Origin: Phlebiopsis flavidoalba
Taxonomy: Eukaryota > Basidiomycota > Agaricomycetes > Polyporales > Phanerochaetaceae
NCBI GenBank assembly: GCA_035772785.1
Contig: JAOCPU010000003.1
Coordinates: 558,001-622,000 of the forward strand
Direction: 5' to 3'
DNA: 64,000 nt
Positions 24,428 to 35,655 of this stretch are shown here, one piece after another (position 1 is the stretch's first letter; every line of letters begins with the position of its first letter). Both the position numbers and the translations under genes were made by a program. The notes under the pieces are model-generated. The model was not told where the DNA came from and did no database searches. It saw only the letters and a list, made by a program, of their open reading frames with translations.

Positions 24428-25733
24428 TCAGCTGATGATCCAACCCCGCCTGCGCCTGCCACGGCCGCCCTTCCTGCTCCTGCACCCTGCACAGGGCGGC
24501 GCAGGCGGCGGGTGCGCGGCGCCCTCCCAGAACGCCGGCACGCCGCCGCGCCCGCGCTGCCCAAAACATCGCGGGCCGCCGCCCCTGCGTGATGCGCATC
24601 CCGGGGACGGGCTCGAGCCCGCGCCCGTTGCCGGCGCCGCCGGGCGGCGGCGGCGGCGCGGGCCCGCGGTGATGTTGACAAAGGGCGAGATCGCGCCGGG
24701 CCCCGCGCGGGATGTCGGGCGGGCTGTCGAGCAGGCTTGGTTCGCGGTGCAGCGGGATCTGGGGTGGTCGTCTGTGGTGGAGTACGTGCGTGAGCAGGGG
24801 TGTTGTGTGTGGAGGAGGGGACGTACTGGTGCTGCAGCAGGAGCTCGCGCGCCTCGTCCTCGAGCCAGCCCTTCGCCTCTGCGTTCGCGCGGTCGACGCC
24901 AAGTAGCCGGCGCAGCGCGTCGTTCTCTGCCTCGAGCCGCGCGATCAGAGTCGTCGGCTTCCCGCTCCATCGCCCAGTCTTCGCGCCCGCCGAGCAGACG
25001 GTCGAGCAGCGCGTGTGCGTCGTCTTCTGCGCTTGCCGCGGGGTCTTCGCCCGCGATTGAGTGCAGTGAGCGCGCGTAGGTTCTCGGAGAGGCGGTGGAG
25101 GGAGGTGGCGACGTTGGTGTTGGAGGTGAGGTCCGCTTGCTGCGTGGCGGACATCGCGGGAGAGAAGCAGTTGTTCGTAGTGCTTTGTTAGTGTCAGTTC
25201 GTGTTGTTGTGCTGCGAGCTTAGGAGAGTTTGAGTAATTGCCGGTACGCGTCATAACATGCGCGTACCGCGTGACTACGGAACTTGTTCATGATCGTCTC
25301 CATTGTCTGTTCATACTCCTTCAAGAGGCCATTTAGCTGTTTGTTCTCTTGTAGCAGAGCGTGGTTTTCGATAATGATTTGGGCATTTCTGCCTTTCGAG
25401 TTCGGATTCAAAGAACTCTACGGACGCAAATATGAAGCTATATGCAGGGGCCCAAAACGCAAGCTACTCGCACCTTTCGAGATGTCCGTGGTTCACTCTC
25501 CGTAGCGTTAAAGCCGGAAAGCGAGGTCAGTTGCTTGATTCTATAAGGGCATTCTTCATTGATATGCGTTCAGGCAGCCAAGTCCGCAGGGCCACAAAGA
25601 TCATACTTTGAGCTCCCCCGTTAAGCGAATACAGGTTCGTCGACATGCGGTAGTTGTGCTCGTTCTGCATCGCTGAGCTCGGCGAGCAGAGCTGCGTGGC
25701 ACGGACGAGATCGTCCTCCACGCTGTGGTACAT
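24428..25733 (-). CDS. SIKE/FGFR1OP2-family coiled-coil protein (STRIPAK subunit SCI1-like)
   Basis: SIKE-family proteins (SCI1 in Sordaria) are small coiled-coil subunits of the STRIPAK phosphatase-kinase complex, which controls hyphal fusion and fruiting. Chosen start: ATG at 25733 ([14 protein letters not shown], continuing [20 protein letters not shown] in the shifted frame). An exon near 25425-25280 carries the family's best conserved coiled coil, [20 protein letters not shown] then [17 protein letters not shown]. Next come [57 protein letters not shown], and the second coiled coil [20 protein letters not shown] with [12 protein letters not shown]. The layout matches human FGFR1OP2 (IQQENRQIRELQQENK; LEQENKGLREIL). 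The last exon is GC-rich with slips ([29 protein letters not shown]). One in-frame TAA near 25635 is probably a single-base error for CAA. Confidence 0.7.
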
Positions 25734-26552
25734 AGAGATGGATTCAGTTTTGACGGATGGAAGGGGTGACTTGGGAAGAATGTGTTGGTGCGAAGAACGC
25801 AAGCGGTGGGATATGGGCAACCCCGCGGCGTGACGAGCTGTTGCAGGCAGGCGTGTGACTCGTGTGACAACGTCTCGACGCTGCGAACTGTGAGGCAGAA
25901 CATTACGAAGACATATCAGGCATCGGATCCTACATTGGCTTTAATTCTATGATTTTTGGAAACCTTGGAAATGGTTCCAACGAAGTGTTTTAGCCAGTAT
26001 GAATTGGCATACTTGTCAAGCCGTCGTGTCCAAGCTTCTCTGAATTTAGCTTTAGCAGCCTCAAATCCAGTTTTCGATAAGTGTATCGGAGAAATGCATC
26101 CATGGTACGTTACAGCAGAATCGGAGGTTTGGACAATGTTAATATTTCTGACTTTTATACCGGGTATATTGTATCAACTCAATCGTTTCCTTCTCCCGAA
26201 ACCAACTTCATGGAAAGGTGACAAAACTGTTTTGTTCTACAGCACTTGCCATGTATCGGGATGGGCGTGCGCGCGCGCTGAGGCACTTTGGGCGCCACGC
26301 TTGATTGGCGTTTTCGAATCGGGGGCGGATATTCTCTTGCTCTGCCTCTCTCGATCGTTTTGTGCTGTGCTATCCTCTGCCTTCTGTACAACACAGTTCT
26401 CTTTTCTCGCGACTCCCTTCGTTCCTAGGAAACTGATTCCAAGGTCTCTATTCAATACGTATACTCCCTCTTAACGTTCGTTCTCCCAACTACCACTGCC
26501 AACAAGCCCCTTTACTGCCGCGTAACATCCCTGCAACGTCTTCACAGCAAAC
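25734..26552. other. Intergenic or 5' exons of the next gene
   Basis: This is the divergent interval between the SIKE-like gene and the plus-strand gene starting near 26553. 25956-26474 (plus) is open for 172 codons and includes a hydrophobic stretch (WTMLIFLTFIPGILYQL), but it matches nothing I know and may be chance or an upstream exon. Confidence 0.35.
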
Positions 26553-27510
26553 ATGGCATTCTTCGCTTTCTCAACTATCTGCATGCGTGTCTACAGGCTC
26601 GCATTCACTCTCTCTCTAACTGGATTCCCGAAAGTTGAAAACAAGTTGAAAAAGAAAGGGATATACACAAAACAAAGCCGCCTCGTTTGCCGGAATGGGA
26701 AGGTGCAAATGGTGGGATTCAAGATCAAGTGGATAGACGACACTAGTCTGCTCATAGTGTTTGCAGATGCAACTGTTGGTATGTTTCTCATTTCCTCGAG
26801 CGCATAGCTTTCTCAGAGATTTTCCTTCACACGACACACCCTTCCATCCACCCTTCTACACAACAATGATGCTGACTTCTTGCGATTTTCCTTCCAGCCT
26901 AAACGGGCATACCTCCATACATTGGCGTATCCGCCCCCGCTATTCTCGTCCCCGACATCCGCCAACACCGCTATCATTAAGCCTTACGACGGACCTGACG
27001 CTCAGAACGTGATTCAGACCGTGAACGCGCGCCAGCACAACGGCAATGGACGAGGTCACAATGTCAGGAACTCCGTCTCGCGCACGGCCGTGCCGTTCTT
27101 ACTCCGTCTGTGTGAGGGTGCAGTCCATTCCTTTTCGCAGGTCACAACAAACAACAACCAGAACGCCAACCACGCCATCAAACGTCCGACGTGAGCAACA
27201 ACTCTCCTCGTGACCGAGAGTCCTCCCCCACACTCCCTTCGTTGCCCCCACCCATCCGACGCTCAACGCTTTGATTTCTTCTACCCTTGGCGAGGCCGAA
27301 GATCCCGTCCGCAGTCGACCCGGCGGTACTTGCTGCCCAGCCCGAACAGCAGCGCACCCCCGCATTGGCGACCCTGGCATAACGCATGCTGGGCGCTGCT
27401 CTCGGTGTGAGGCACCCAGGCCTCCCTCCCCGTGTCATCAACGGAGCGAGCAGCAAGACGGTGTACCCGAGATGCAGAGGGCCATGGGAGGGCTCGTTGT
27501 CGCTGAGTAG
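26553..27510 (+). CDS. RRM-like / R3H-associated fungal protein
   Basis: The most conserved-looking part is an RRM-like half-domain, GFKIKWIDDTSLLIVFADAT then, after an intron (gtatgt at about 26778 to ttccag at about 26897), KRAYLHTLAYPPPLFSSP. It continues IIKPYDGPDAQNVIQTVNAR. This resembles the short RRM-like fold of R3HCC1-type proteins and their fungal relatives (recalled family pattern, not searched). The C-terminus, spread over frames, reads GEAEDPVRS, LGAALGVRHPGLPPRVINGA, and PEMQRAMGGLVVAE before the stop at 27508. The true first exon may lie upstream of 26553. Role unknown; a nucleic-acid-linked function is inference from the fold. Confidence 0.5.
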
Positions 27511-29918
27511 AAGCTGGGTTTGATTCAGTCCAGGATGGAGTTTGGCACAGGTTTCGTAATTCTCGAATCTCCATTCGAGTTTGGTCTTTTAGTTGCAGTC
27601 ACAGGTTTCTTCTAGGAAGGAAGGAAAGCAGTTGTCTCGGATTCCCGACTCTCGTATCGATATCGTCTGTCGTTGCTCACTTGCCGTTTAATAACATTTC
27701 ATGCTCCATGCTCACCGATCCGAAGCCGGCATTCGCACTTGTTTGACCGACGTCATCCCTAAGTGCCAGATCCATGCACAACAGAGAACTTACTGATACA
27801 TTGTTTCAGAGACGTCTTGCAGAACACTTCAGTGGCGGATTTATCAGGAGATTCGCACAATTCCCGGGGCCGATGGTCTCTGCCAGCATTCTCTTAATGA
27901 GGCGCGACGCGCGTTTGGCGCTCCGGGGGCGGCTGATGTTCCCCCCATTCCACAGAAGATATCCACAGCGAAGCGTTTTACATCTATGGTGGAGAAGGTC
28001 CTGGGTGGAAGATAGATCGTTTCCCACCGTCATTTACCGCGTAGATTGTGTTTCTCCTCCTGGCCATCTTCAAGTATGGTCGAATCGCGGAGCTTGCCAC
28101 AGCGGTGATGATGATTGGGTTGACGGTGCGTACAATGAGCGGTGTATATATCGTAGCTGACCCCGCATACTTGATGCAGACCCACGCTCACAATGGGATG
28201 CCGTTTCCGTGCACAGTCGCGATTGTTCAACACTCAAATTCTCGCCGCTCCCCGTGGAGGCCGCAGACCGGGTGAAAAACACGTTCCTCAAACAGCTACT
28301 AGGGCAGCTGAGCGGCGTACCGCATCCCACGCTCACTGCGACTGAGCTTCTCTATTTATCTCTCTTGACATGGTCTCTCACCATCTGCCGAAAACGATGT
28401 TATGGAAGGCTGTCCGTGCAAGCTAACTAGCGCACAACCTATACGCCACCACGGTCTCCGTGGTCGGATGTCAGTCTTACGGAAGCTGTCTCGGGAGGAT
28501 ATCCAAAGCTGTGCGGTAGCTATCGCATGTGAGCTGATTTTAGCATCCCTGACTTATGCCGTTGGTTGGACGAAGCATTGTAGACACCCCTGCTCTGATG
28601 ACGCGACCGATTGAGTATCGCTCTATACAGTTCGAGGCAGAGCAAGATTTCCACTGCTTCACGTGATCGAACTCACAAAATGGTGCGGCTTATTACAGTC
28701 CACGTCTCGCTTGCGATCATCCGATTGTTCTCACTGGAGTTTATGTCGCATACAAAACAGATATCTCGATTGGTGCCCTACAATAGCCGGGTATCGCTAC
28801 TCGACTTGGCTTGAAATGTACAAGCACGGGATGCGTCGAGCCCTGCTGCGGGAGAGATCCAAAAAAAACACAGAGAACCTAGGGGTTTATACCCTCGTGG
28901 AGCCTAGGCATATCATATCCCCCTTTGTGTCCTCCAAGTTGTCATCTGAGAAGAATGAGTCTGTTGTCATCTCCTATATTGAACCTTGGATTGCCGTATT
29001 CATGGTGCCATTATAGAAAAATTGTGATAATATACTAACGTGCTGTTTGGCACCAAGTGACTTGTGAGTGTGCGTTCGTCGGCATGGAGTATATCCAGAG
29101 TGCTCATTACCTTACCCTGAATAAGTGACATATGTACGTCCGCTGTTTCACCGGTAGGCTCGCCGATCAGCTGTGTGTTTGATCACACTAGCCTAGCGGC
29201 CTCCAGGACAGGGACGAACTTCGTGTGCTACAACCACACACACACTGATGGGTGGCTCTGGCGCCTTGTACCTATCAGTCAGACCTTAGGGTTGTCCTCG
29301 TGGTTGTTCGGACGGCGGTGCGTTTCTGGGCGCATGTTGATTTCAACCTGCGTGTGGCACGTCCACAGGACAAAGGGACGACAGCTACGACGGTCGTCCA
29401 CGAGTGCAGCGGTGCGTATCGCTTTCAAAGCCATTTTTGGAGTTTTTTAATCTCCGCGTAGAATTGGACGTGCTCCTTTATGTGAGAGGCAATCTTCTTG
29501 TATTGTCCGGAGGGTGACGTGAGGGTATGGTCATAGCGTCGCCTGTTTTTTCCTTCTCTTTGATGTGCGGCTTACGCACTTGTGTCCATGACTGAATCTC
29601 GCTCCTGCCTTATGCTTGGCCATATCGTTGGGTTCGTTTGGTGTAAACCCCGCCCCCTGTCCGCCCCGGGCTTGATCGCGCCAGATATAGCCACTAACCG
29701 CTAGTTAATCATTCCACAGAATCTTCGAACTAGGTTACGAACACGCCTTCTGTACAAGGAGTGTCGGAACTATCCATCTCTCGCTGCTACGGCACTCAAG
29801 CAAAGCAGTGTTCGTAATTGGGACCGTATCCGCCCCTGGTTGCATAGTCCGAACACAACTGTTGTATCAGTAACACTGTAAAACACAACAACCAGGTGCC
29901 CGTTGGCCAGCAATCAAT
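27511..29918. other. 2.4 kb, possible fragmented gene, unidentified
   Basis: Plus-strand pieces look coding: EARRAFGAPGAADVPPIPQ then KISTAKRFTSMVEKVLGG (about 27895-28010), LLLAIFKYGRIAELATAVMM (about 28055-28115) and EAADRVKNTFLKQLLGQLSG (about 28255-28315). I cannot join them into a known protein. 28430-29918 shows nothing recognisable. Confidence 0.3.
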
Positions 29919-31323
29919 ATGAAGCGCCACCCCACTCTAGGTTACCGCACTGAGCAGGCATTTGTTTATATGGGGCTCTCAGACTATACATCAGCCGCCT
30001 CTGTCCAGTCCACGTTGCCCTCCCCTCCCGAGGAACTTCGTGACATCTCCACAGTCTTGATCCATATGGACTATACCTCCATCAGTCATGATCCAAATTC
30101 ATTTCATCGCAGCCCTACAAGATGACTTGATACAACTACCCTCATACCTACAAGAAACCATCCCAGGTGTGTATCCGTTTCCTCCGTGTTCCCTCCCATG
30201 TACCCCCATACTCACCACGCTGGCGCATCTGCAGGTGCCTACTACCACCGGGCAGATATATGCTTGCCCGTCGAACAACGAGGAGGAGTGGTTGGGTTCA
30301 TGGCAGGATTTCTCGACGTTGCAGCACTCTATGACGCAAGACAATGATACGTATAACCTCCCCTACTTACGTCTCACAATCGTCGGTGCAACGGCGACCG
30401 TCGTCCTAGCTACAGCGGCCTCTCGACACCGAGTCTTTCGGGGCGGGACCTCCTCATGCTCGCCGAACTATCAGATGCGCGTCGAAGAGGCGTCGCCGGT
30501 CCCATCCGCCGAAGTTATCCGCTTCTCAGCCGCACCTCGGTTCTCAGACGCAGGGCTTTCAATGCCCGTAGTCAGCAAAAGCCATTCTTGCAAACGACTT
30601 ATCCGCACTATACGCCGCACAGGATGAGGCGCAGGCTCAACAGTACCCTACCTACGGGCTTGCGCCGGAACCTTCAGTGGTGCTAGCTGCGCCTCATGAC
30701 CCCCTGCTTGGCAGGCCGGCTTGCCCAGCCTCGGCACTGCATCGCAGCAGGGAGAGCTGCACTATAATTCCGTGGCGTCTGGCGCCCAGCAGATGTCATC
30801 GATACTCCCTTCCTCACACATACCAGCACTCATCGCCGCTCCAACATCACCACGCATGCCCGAGCTGCAGCATCCGAAGCTCTATCCGGGCCTACGTTCC
30901 TCCATGGCAAACTGCGACAGAGTTCAACGTCGATGATTCGTCGCTCGCTTCTTCTTCACACACGGATGGCCAGCCACCGGTATCCGACTGCCCGTCATGT
31001 GGCCCCGATATCCCCTCTTCGCAAGAAGCTCCGCTCGCAAACCGAGCACAGACGATGAACACATATGTCCCTGAGCATATAGAATATATAAGCATGGATT
31101 TGGGAGGGGCCCAGGACCAGAGTACCAGCGCCCCCGGCCAGCAGAGCTGTACCCTCCACAAGCTACGCATGGAACCATCATCTGCCACATCCTTCCGCCG
31201 CGACGATAGTTTTAGATTGCCCCGCCACAATGGGTTGCGCAACCCCTCTCGCAGATCCTACCGCCGAATAGCATTGCTCTATCAACCCATTAACGTGTCT
31301 GTCACGTCAAATTTGGGTGGGTA
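29919..31323 (+). CDS. Ser/Pro-rich hypothetical protein, possibly regulatory
   Basis: Unrecognised. The ATG at 29919 opens MKRHPTLGYRTEQAFVYMG, with VQSTLPSPPEELRDIS further in. Later segments shift frame: LIQLPSYLQETIPGVYPFPP, a possible short intron at about 30168-30234, WQDFSTLQHSMTQDNDTYN, LSGRDLLMLAELSDA, TYPHYTPHRMRR, SSILPSSHIPALIAAPTSPR. The last open stretch ends at about 31323. Low-complexity Ser/Pro/Gln composition is typical of fungal transcription factors, but I see no zinc finger, bZIP or homeodomain. Boundaries are approximate. Confidence 0.35.
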
Positions 31324-34300
31324 GACGCAGATATCCGCGCTCGTACATATATCCTCGTTTTTCATGACCGACCCTATCCCCTCGTTGATTGTTCAGACCT
31401 GGTTCAGGCTGCTGCTATTCATATTTGCATTTCGCGTCACTCCTTCCTCTCTTTCCATACAGTTCCATACCCATCGGGCTCATTTCAGCTTCCCGGTTCG
31501 CAGCAATCTTATTTATTATAGCATTGTCTCTAGGATCATACATTTTTCAGATACATTCAGCACGGCGTATGTACAGTACCACCGCACATTTTCTGTTTCA
31601 CTCCGTGCCCAATCGCAACGACGAATTTGCTCCTCCAGTTGCGCCCAGCGTGTTTGTCAATTCACATGTCTCTCGGTAAACTAAGGCACGGCGCCTGGAC
31701 CTCTTCCGTCGGGGAGACGCCCAAATGGCGACCCCCCATATAGATGCAGTCTCGCATGAGCCGTTTGTGGGGCTGCAGAGAGGTACTCACACCTACCCCC
31801 TTTCCCCTTTGATGCTCTGTCTGGAACGACTGGTTCTCAACTCTCTACCTTGGCCATGGTTAGCAGCCTCTTGACATCGACGAGCTCCGGTCTCGCCTCA
31901 ACTAGCGTGCTTTCCGTGTTGAGAAGAAACAGCTTCTCAAATCCTTTCATCTCCGAGCGACGAGGGAAGAGGACTGTCTTAGTTGGGAGCTTGAATCCAC
32001 ACCAACACTGTACGAGTTTCATTAACTCTTCCGTGTATCACCTTTTGACGATACTTGGACCCTATACTAGTCCCTCAACTTTCGACGTACCGTTGCATGC
32101 TTTTTGATACATCCATTCTCCCGCATATCATGGAACTCTGTCTCTGCTGCTTGCATGAACAGTGTGGTTCCCGTCCTTCGCAGCATCCACTGAGAACATA
32201 CTGCGAACGACTTGAATGATTTGGTCCCCAATACATGGCCGAGTTGGATCCCATAAATTGGAACGATTATGAGCTTTCTCGTATGCGTCAGAGGTTAGTG
32301 CGGCACTTCTCTACTATTCGGGGCTCCGCGAACTCAAAAATTTGCTCTTTGCAGACCGCTGTGGAGGAATCTCTACACCCTGTTCCTCTCAGAACCCACA
32401 CACCTCTCCGATCCCTTCTGGTCCCGGGGGGGTTTCGTCTCTGCGGAGACGGCGGAAAAATCTGATGCCGTATGTTAAATGGTGTCATAAACTTTGACCT
32501 GTGTTGATTTACGCATCTTACGCTGTTCTAGGAGTTCGGAAAGAAAGAAGGAACTCAACAAGCCACCTGGTTACATCAAGAAACGAACGAACCATGCCCA
32601 CGCTTATCAACCCAATGATTGTCATAATAGAGATTGTACCAACTCTCTCCCGCGGGATCGCTCAATGCCCTCATATGGGACCATTACCAGGATCCTGCGG
32701 GTACGTTTGGCAATCAGGGTGTGGCTGTGACGATGCCAAACCGGTATTGTCAATGAGGCAGTTTCCTCCTCCTCTTACCCCAAAGCAGCTCCCCCTATGT
32801 AGCGACCGATGGCGGCCTTCCAGGAATGGCCAGTTGTTCGCGTGAGGCTACGGATACTTCCCCACACCAGGCAAGAAAACAGGATGCCTGCAGATGGATG
32901 TTCTTCGCGCCCAGGTTTTCCGACCGCCGAAAGCATCTTATGAGCGCGAGGGAAGCCATAGGAACCGATTCACCCAGGACTCGCCATTTGAAAGCATTTG
33001 GGGGCCCGAAGCCGCCGAAGGCCCCAATGCTGTGTAGATGCGCTGCGTTTCTGTTACCTGCCGAATCACCAAACTTCCACTTCTGCCAGGAGACCGAAGG
33101 GGACGGTTCTCCTGATTCCCAATCTTTCTTTGGTCGACTGCTTAAGGTGATCACACAAAAGCCTGTACCGGTCACATCATACCCCCATTTGTCGTGGCCG
33201 TTTCCCTTGGGTCTTCCAACCTAACAAGTTGGTCCAACCAACGCAGTTGCCCATCTCTGCGTAGCACTACGTCGATCCCGCTCGGATCCACAATACCGCA
33301 ACTAAATATGATAGGGTCACAGCTTGAGCCAACCACTGTTTATCATAATGTACCGAGTAGGAGATCTACTCGTCTTCATGTATTGTATCATGTCTTTCCT
33401 GAGATGACGAACTCAGTCATTGTTAGTCAAGCGCATGTCGATAACCGCCACTGGCATCAGGCATCCGCGACGGATTAAATATACATATATAAACGCTTCA
33501 TCGGCGCGCCCTGACGCCGAAAACTTTTGCACCACGGTAGTAAGAAGTGGAGGAAGCGTGAAGGCCGGGGGGCCAGCGCATGTACAGCGCCATGGAAGCA
33601 GGAATGTTCTGAAGGATCGGATTACTGTCGCACCAACAAAGACTTTTGGGCCGTCTGTGGCACTCAAATATATTCGTCATGCACCACCGACTCACCATAC
33701 CCGCCGCAATCCCCTGCGAGTCAACCACGTTTCTTGCGCTCCCACCTATACACCTATGACACCACACAGCTCGGCGATAACAACAAAATACCCCGACCAC
33801 CTGGATTGCTGGTTCAGTGTCGACAAGCCCCTGTCCTTCAGGGCCGAATCGTCTACGCCTTACGTGCTCGGAAAACAAAACTGGCCTACATTGTAGTCCC
33901 GCTCGCCAATCCTGGCCGCCTACTCTGCCCTTTTCTATGAGATCTACAACCTGCGGTGACCGGTCGGCACACCCCCGACGCCGGCTCGACAAAGCGCCGG
34001 CGCGGCGCGACGCATCAGCAGCGGAGAGCAACGACAGGCTCGTAGGGGGTCCGGAGGACAAGGGACGTAATGTGTAATGACACGCCGCACTGCCTCGCTG
34101 CGGCTGCGGACGCTCGGACGAAGAAGTGATAGAATACGAAAGCACCGCGGACGCGCAAGGGCTGGTTGACAGTCCGCACGGACCTTTGAGGAGACGAATA
34201 ATGTACGGGTGAACGTATGCTCTGTCAACCTGAGACACTTGTGCAAGGGCTTTCTTGGACGTCCAGATCGAAAGATTGTGTCCCCAATAGGGAACGCGTA

Positions 34301-35655
34301 TCGAATGGCCAAAATAACTGATCCAACCAAGGACATATGTTGGTATGTGGTCCTCAAAGGCGAAGGTATGCCTCTACCTATACGAGGGACGAAGGCATGA
34401 CGGAATGCGAGGTCTGCTGATTGAGTTAGCGGGCAGCCACGACGTCGTGCGTAGTACCCAGAGGGACTCTGGACGGGCGAACTCTTCGCTAAGCCGTAAA
34501 ACGCCAATTATGTAAACTCAAGCCGAAAGTACAAGCACAGGACGCCGGCAATGCCGAGTAGCTGACCAAGGAAATATGGTCTCCAAACTCCGAAATTTTG
34601 TGGACAAGGTCGCTGGAGAAGGGTGCCAGTATCGCAGAAGAAACAGCAGCAGAGAGGTAAAGAGAGCGAGAGCCCTGCACAGGACAGATGGAGAAGCAAG
34701 GCACGGCGACGAGGCCAAGCAGGAAGCAACATTGAAGAACCCTGTCGTACGCCATGGTTTCAGTGTGTCAGTGCGGTCAAACGTGAGAATTGGAGGATTG
34801 GTATCTTTCTCTCGTGATCAACACGCGTCGGAGAACCCGGCCAAACCCACAACACATCGACAATCTTTCCACGGCTCTCAAACCGGTCTTTCAGCCTTCC
34901 TGACATGCTGCATCTTGTGGAAACACTCGATTGAGGCAACCCCGAACGTCATTCCTTAAGTGCGATGGCTAAATACTTTGATTGGTCGCGTATTTTTCTA
35001 GCTATTACCGCACTCAACACCTGGAGCAGTATATTCACAAAAAAATATCGTACGGGCTTATGCGGCGAAAACTCTCCGAAGATCAAACGAGGTCCACGGC
35101 CGGGTTTCCCCTTATTCGAGTACATCTCCGTCCGTTCGAAGAGGTCTCTGTGGGCAACAGAGGCGCCCACTCTCAAGCATCCTATGATTGAAAGAGGATC
35201 ACAAAGGAGGTCGACGCTTTCGCCTTGAAGGTTCACCTTCACTACAAGGTCGTAAATTCGAATAACCGTAGACGCAAACGGCGACAATCAATCCTTCGAG
35301 CTACGGGGGTCAAGTCCTATACCACAGGTCAAACACTTTGTGCTCGCCGCGGTGTGCTGGCGAGAAACTCGAGGGTAAACCTGCCTATCAAAGTTGAAGC
35401 GAAAAACCGCACACCGCAAGCAAAACCGCATCTACTGTACGCAATTTCCACGCAGATGCCGTAACACGTCTGTTCCTCACGTGGAACCCGGTTGGTGTGA
35501 GCGCCCGTCAAATTACGTGGGAGTATGATTCTGAGCACAATCGAGTCGAAGCTTGAAGGGAAGTGGTATGTGTACAGAAATTGCTGCTTGTGTATCAAAG
35601 ATACTAAACGCTTCTCATCACAGTAGATCCAGGAGTCGGTCGTTCTCTACCGAAC
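31324..35655. other. 4.3 kb with no identifiable gene
   Basis: Possible exons without known family: 32235-32290 plus (MAELDPINWNDYELSRMRQ, then a donor-like site) followed by WRNLYTLFLSEPTHLSDPF at about 32352-32410; and minus-strand hydrophobic pieces near 34530-34600 (YFLGQLLGIAGVLCLYFRL) and 34960-35060 (VRYFFVNILLQVLSAVIARK) that could be membrane spans of one broken gene. The 246-codon minus frame at 33498-34238 has no motif and is judged spurious. Confidence 0.35.

Noticed and set aside
33498..34238. Minus-strand open frame of 246 codons
   Set aside because: Composition looks random and no family motif is visible, while overlapping frames of similar quality exist on plus.
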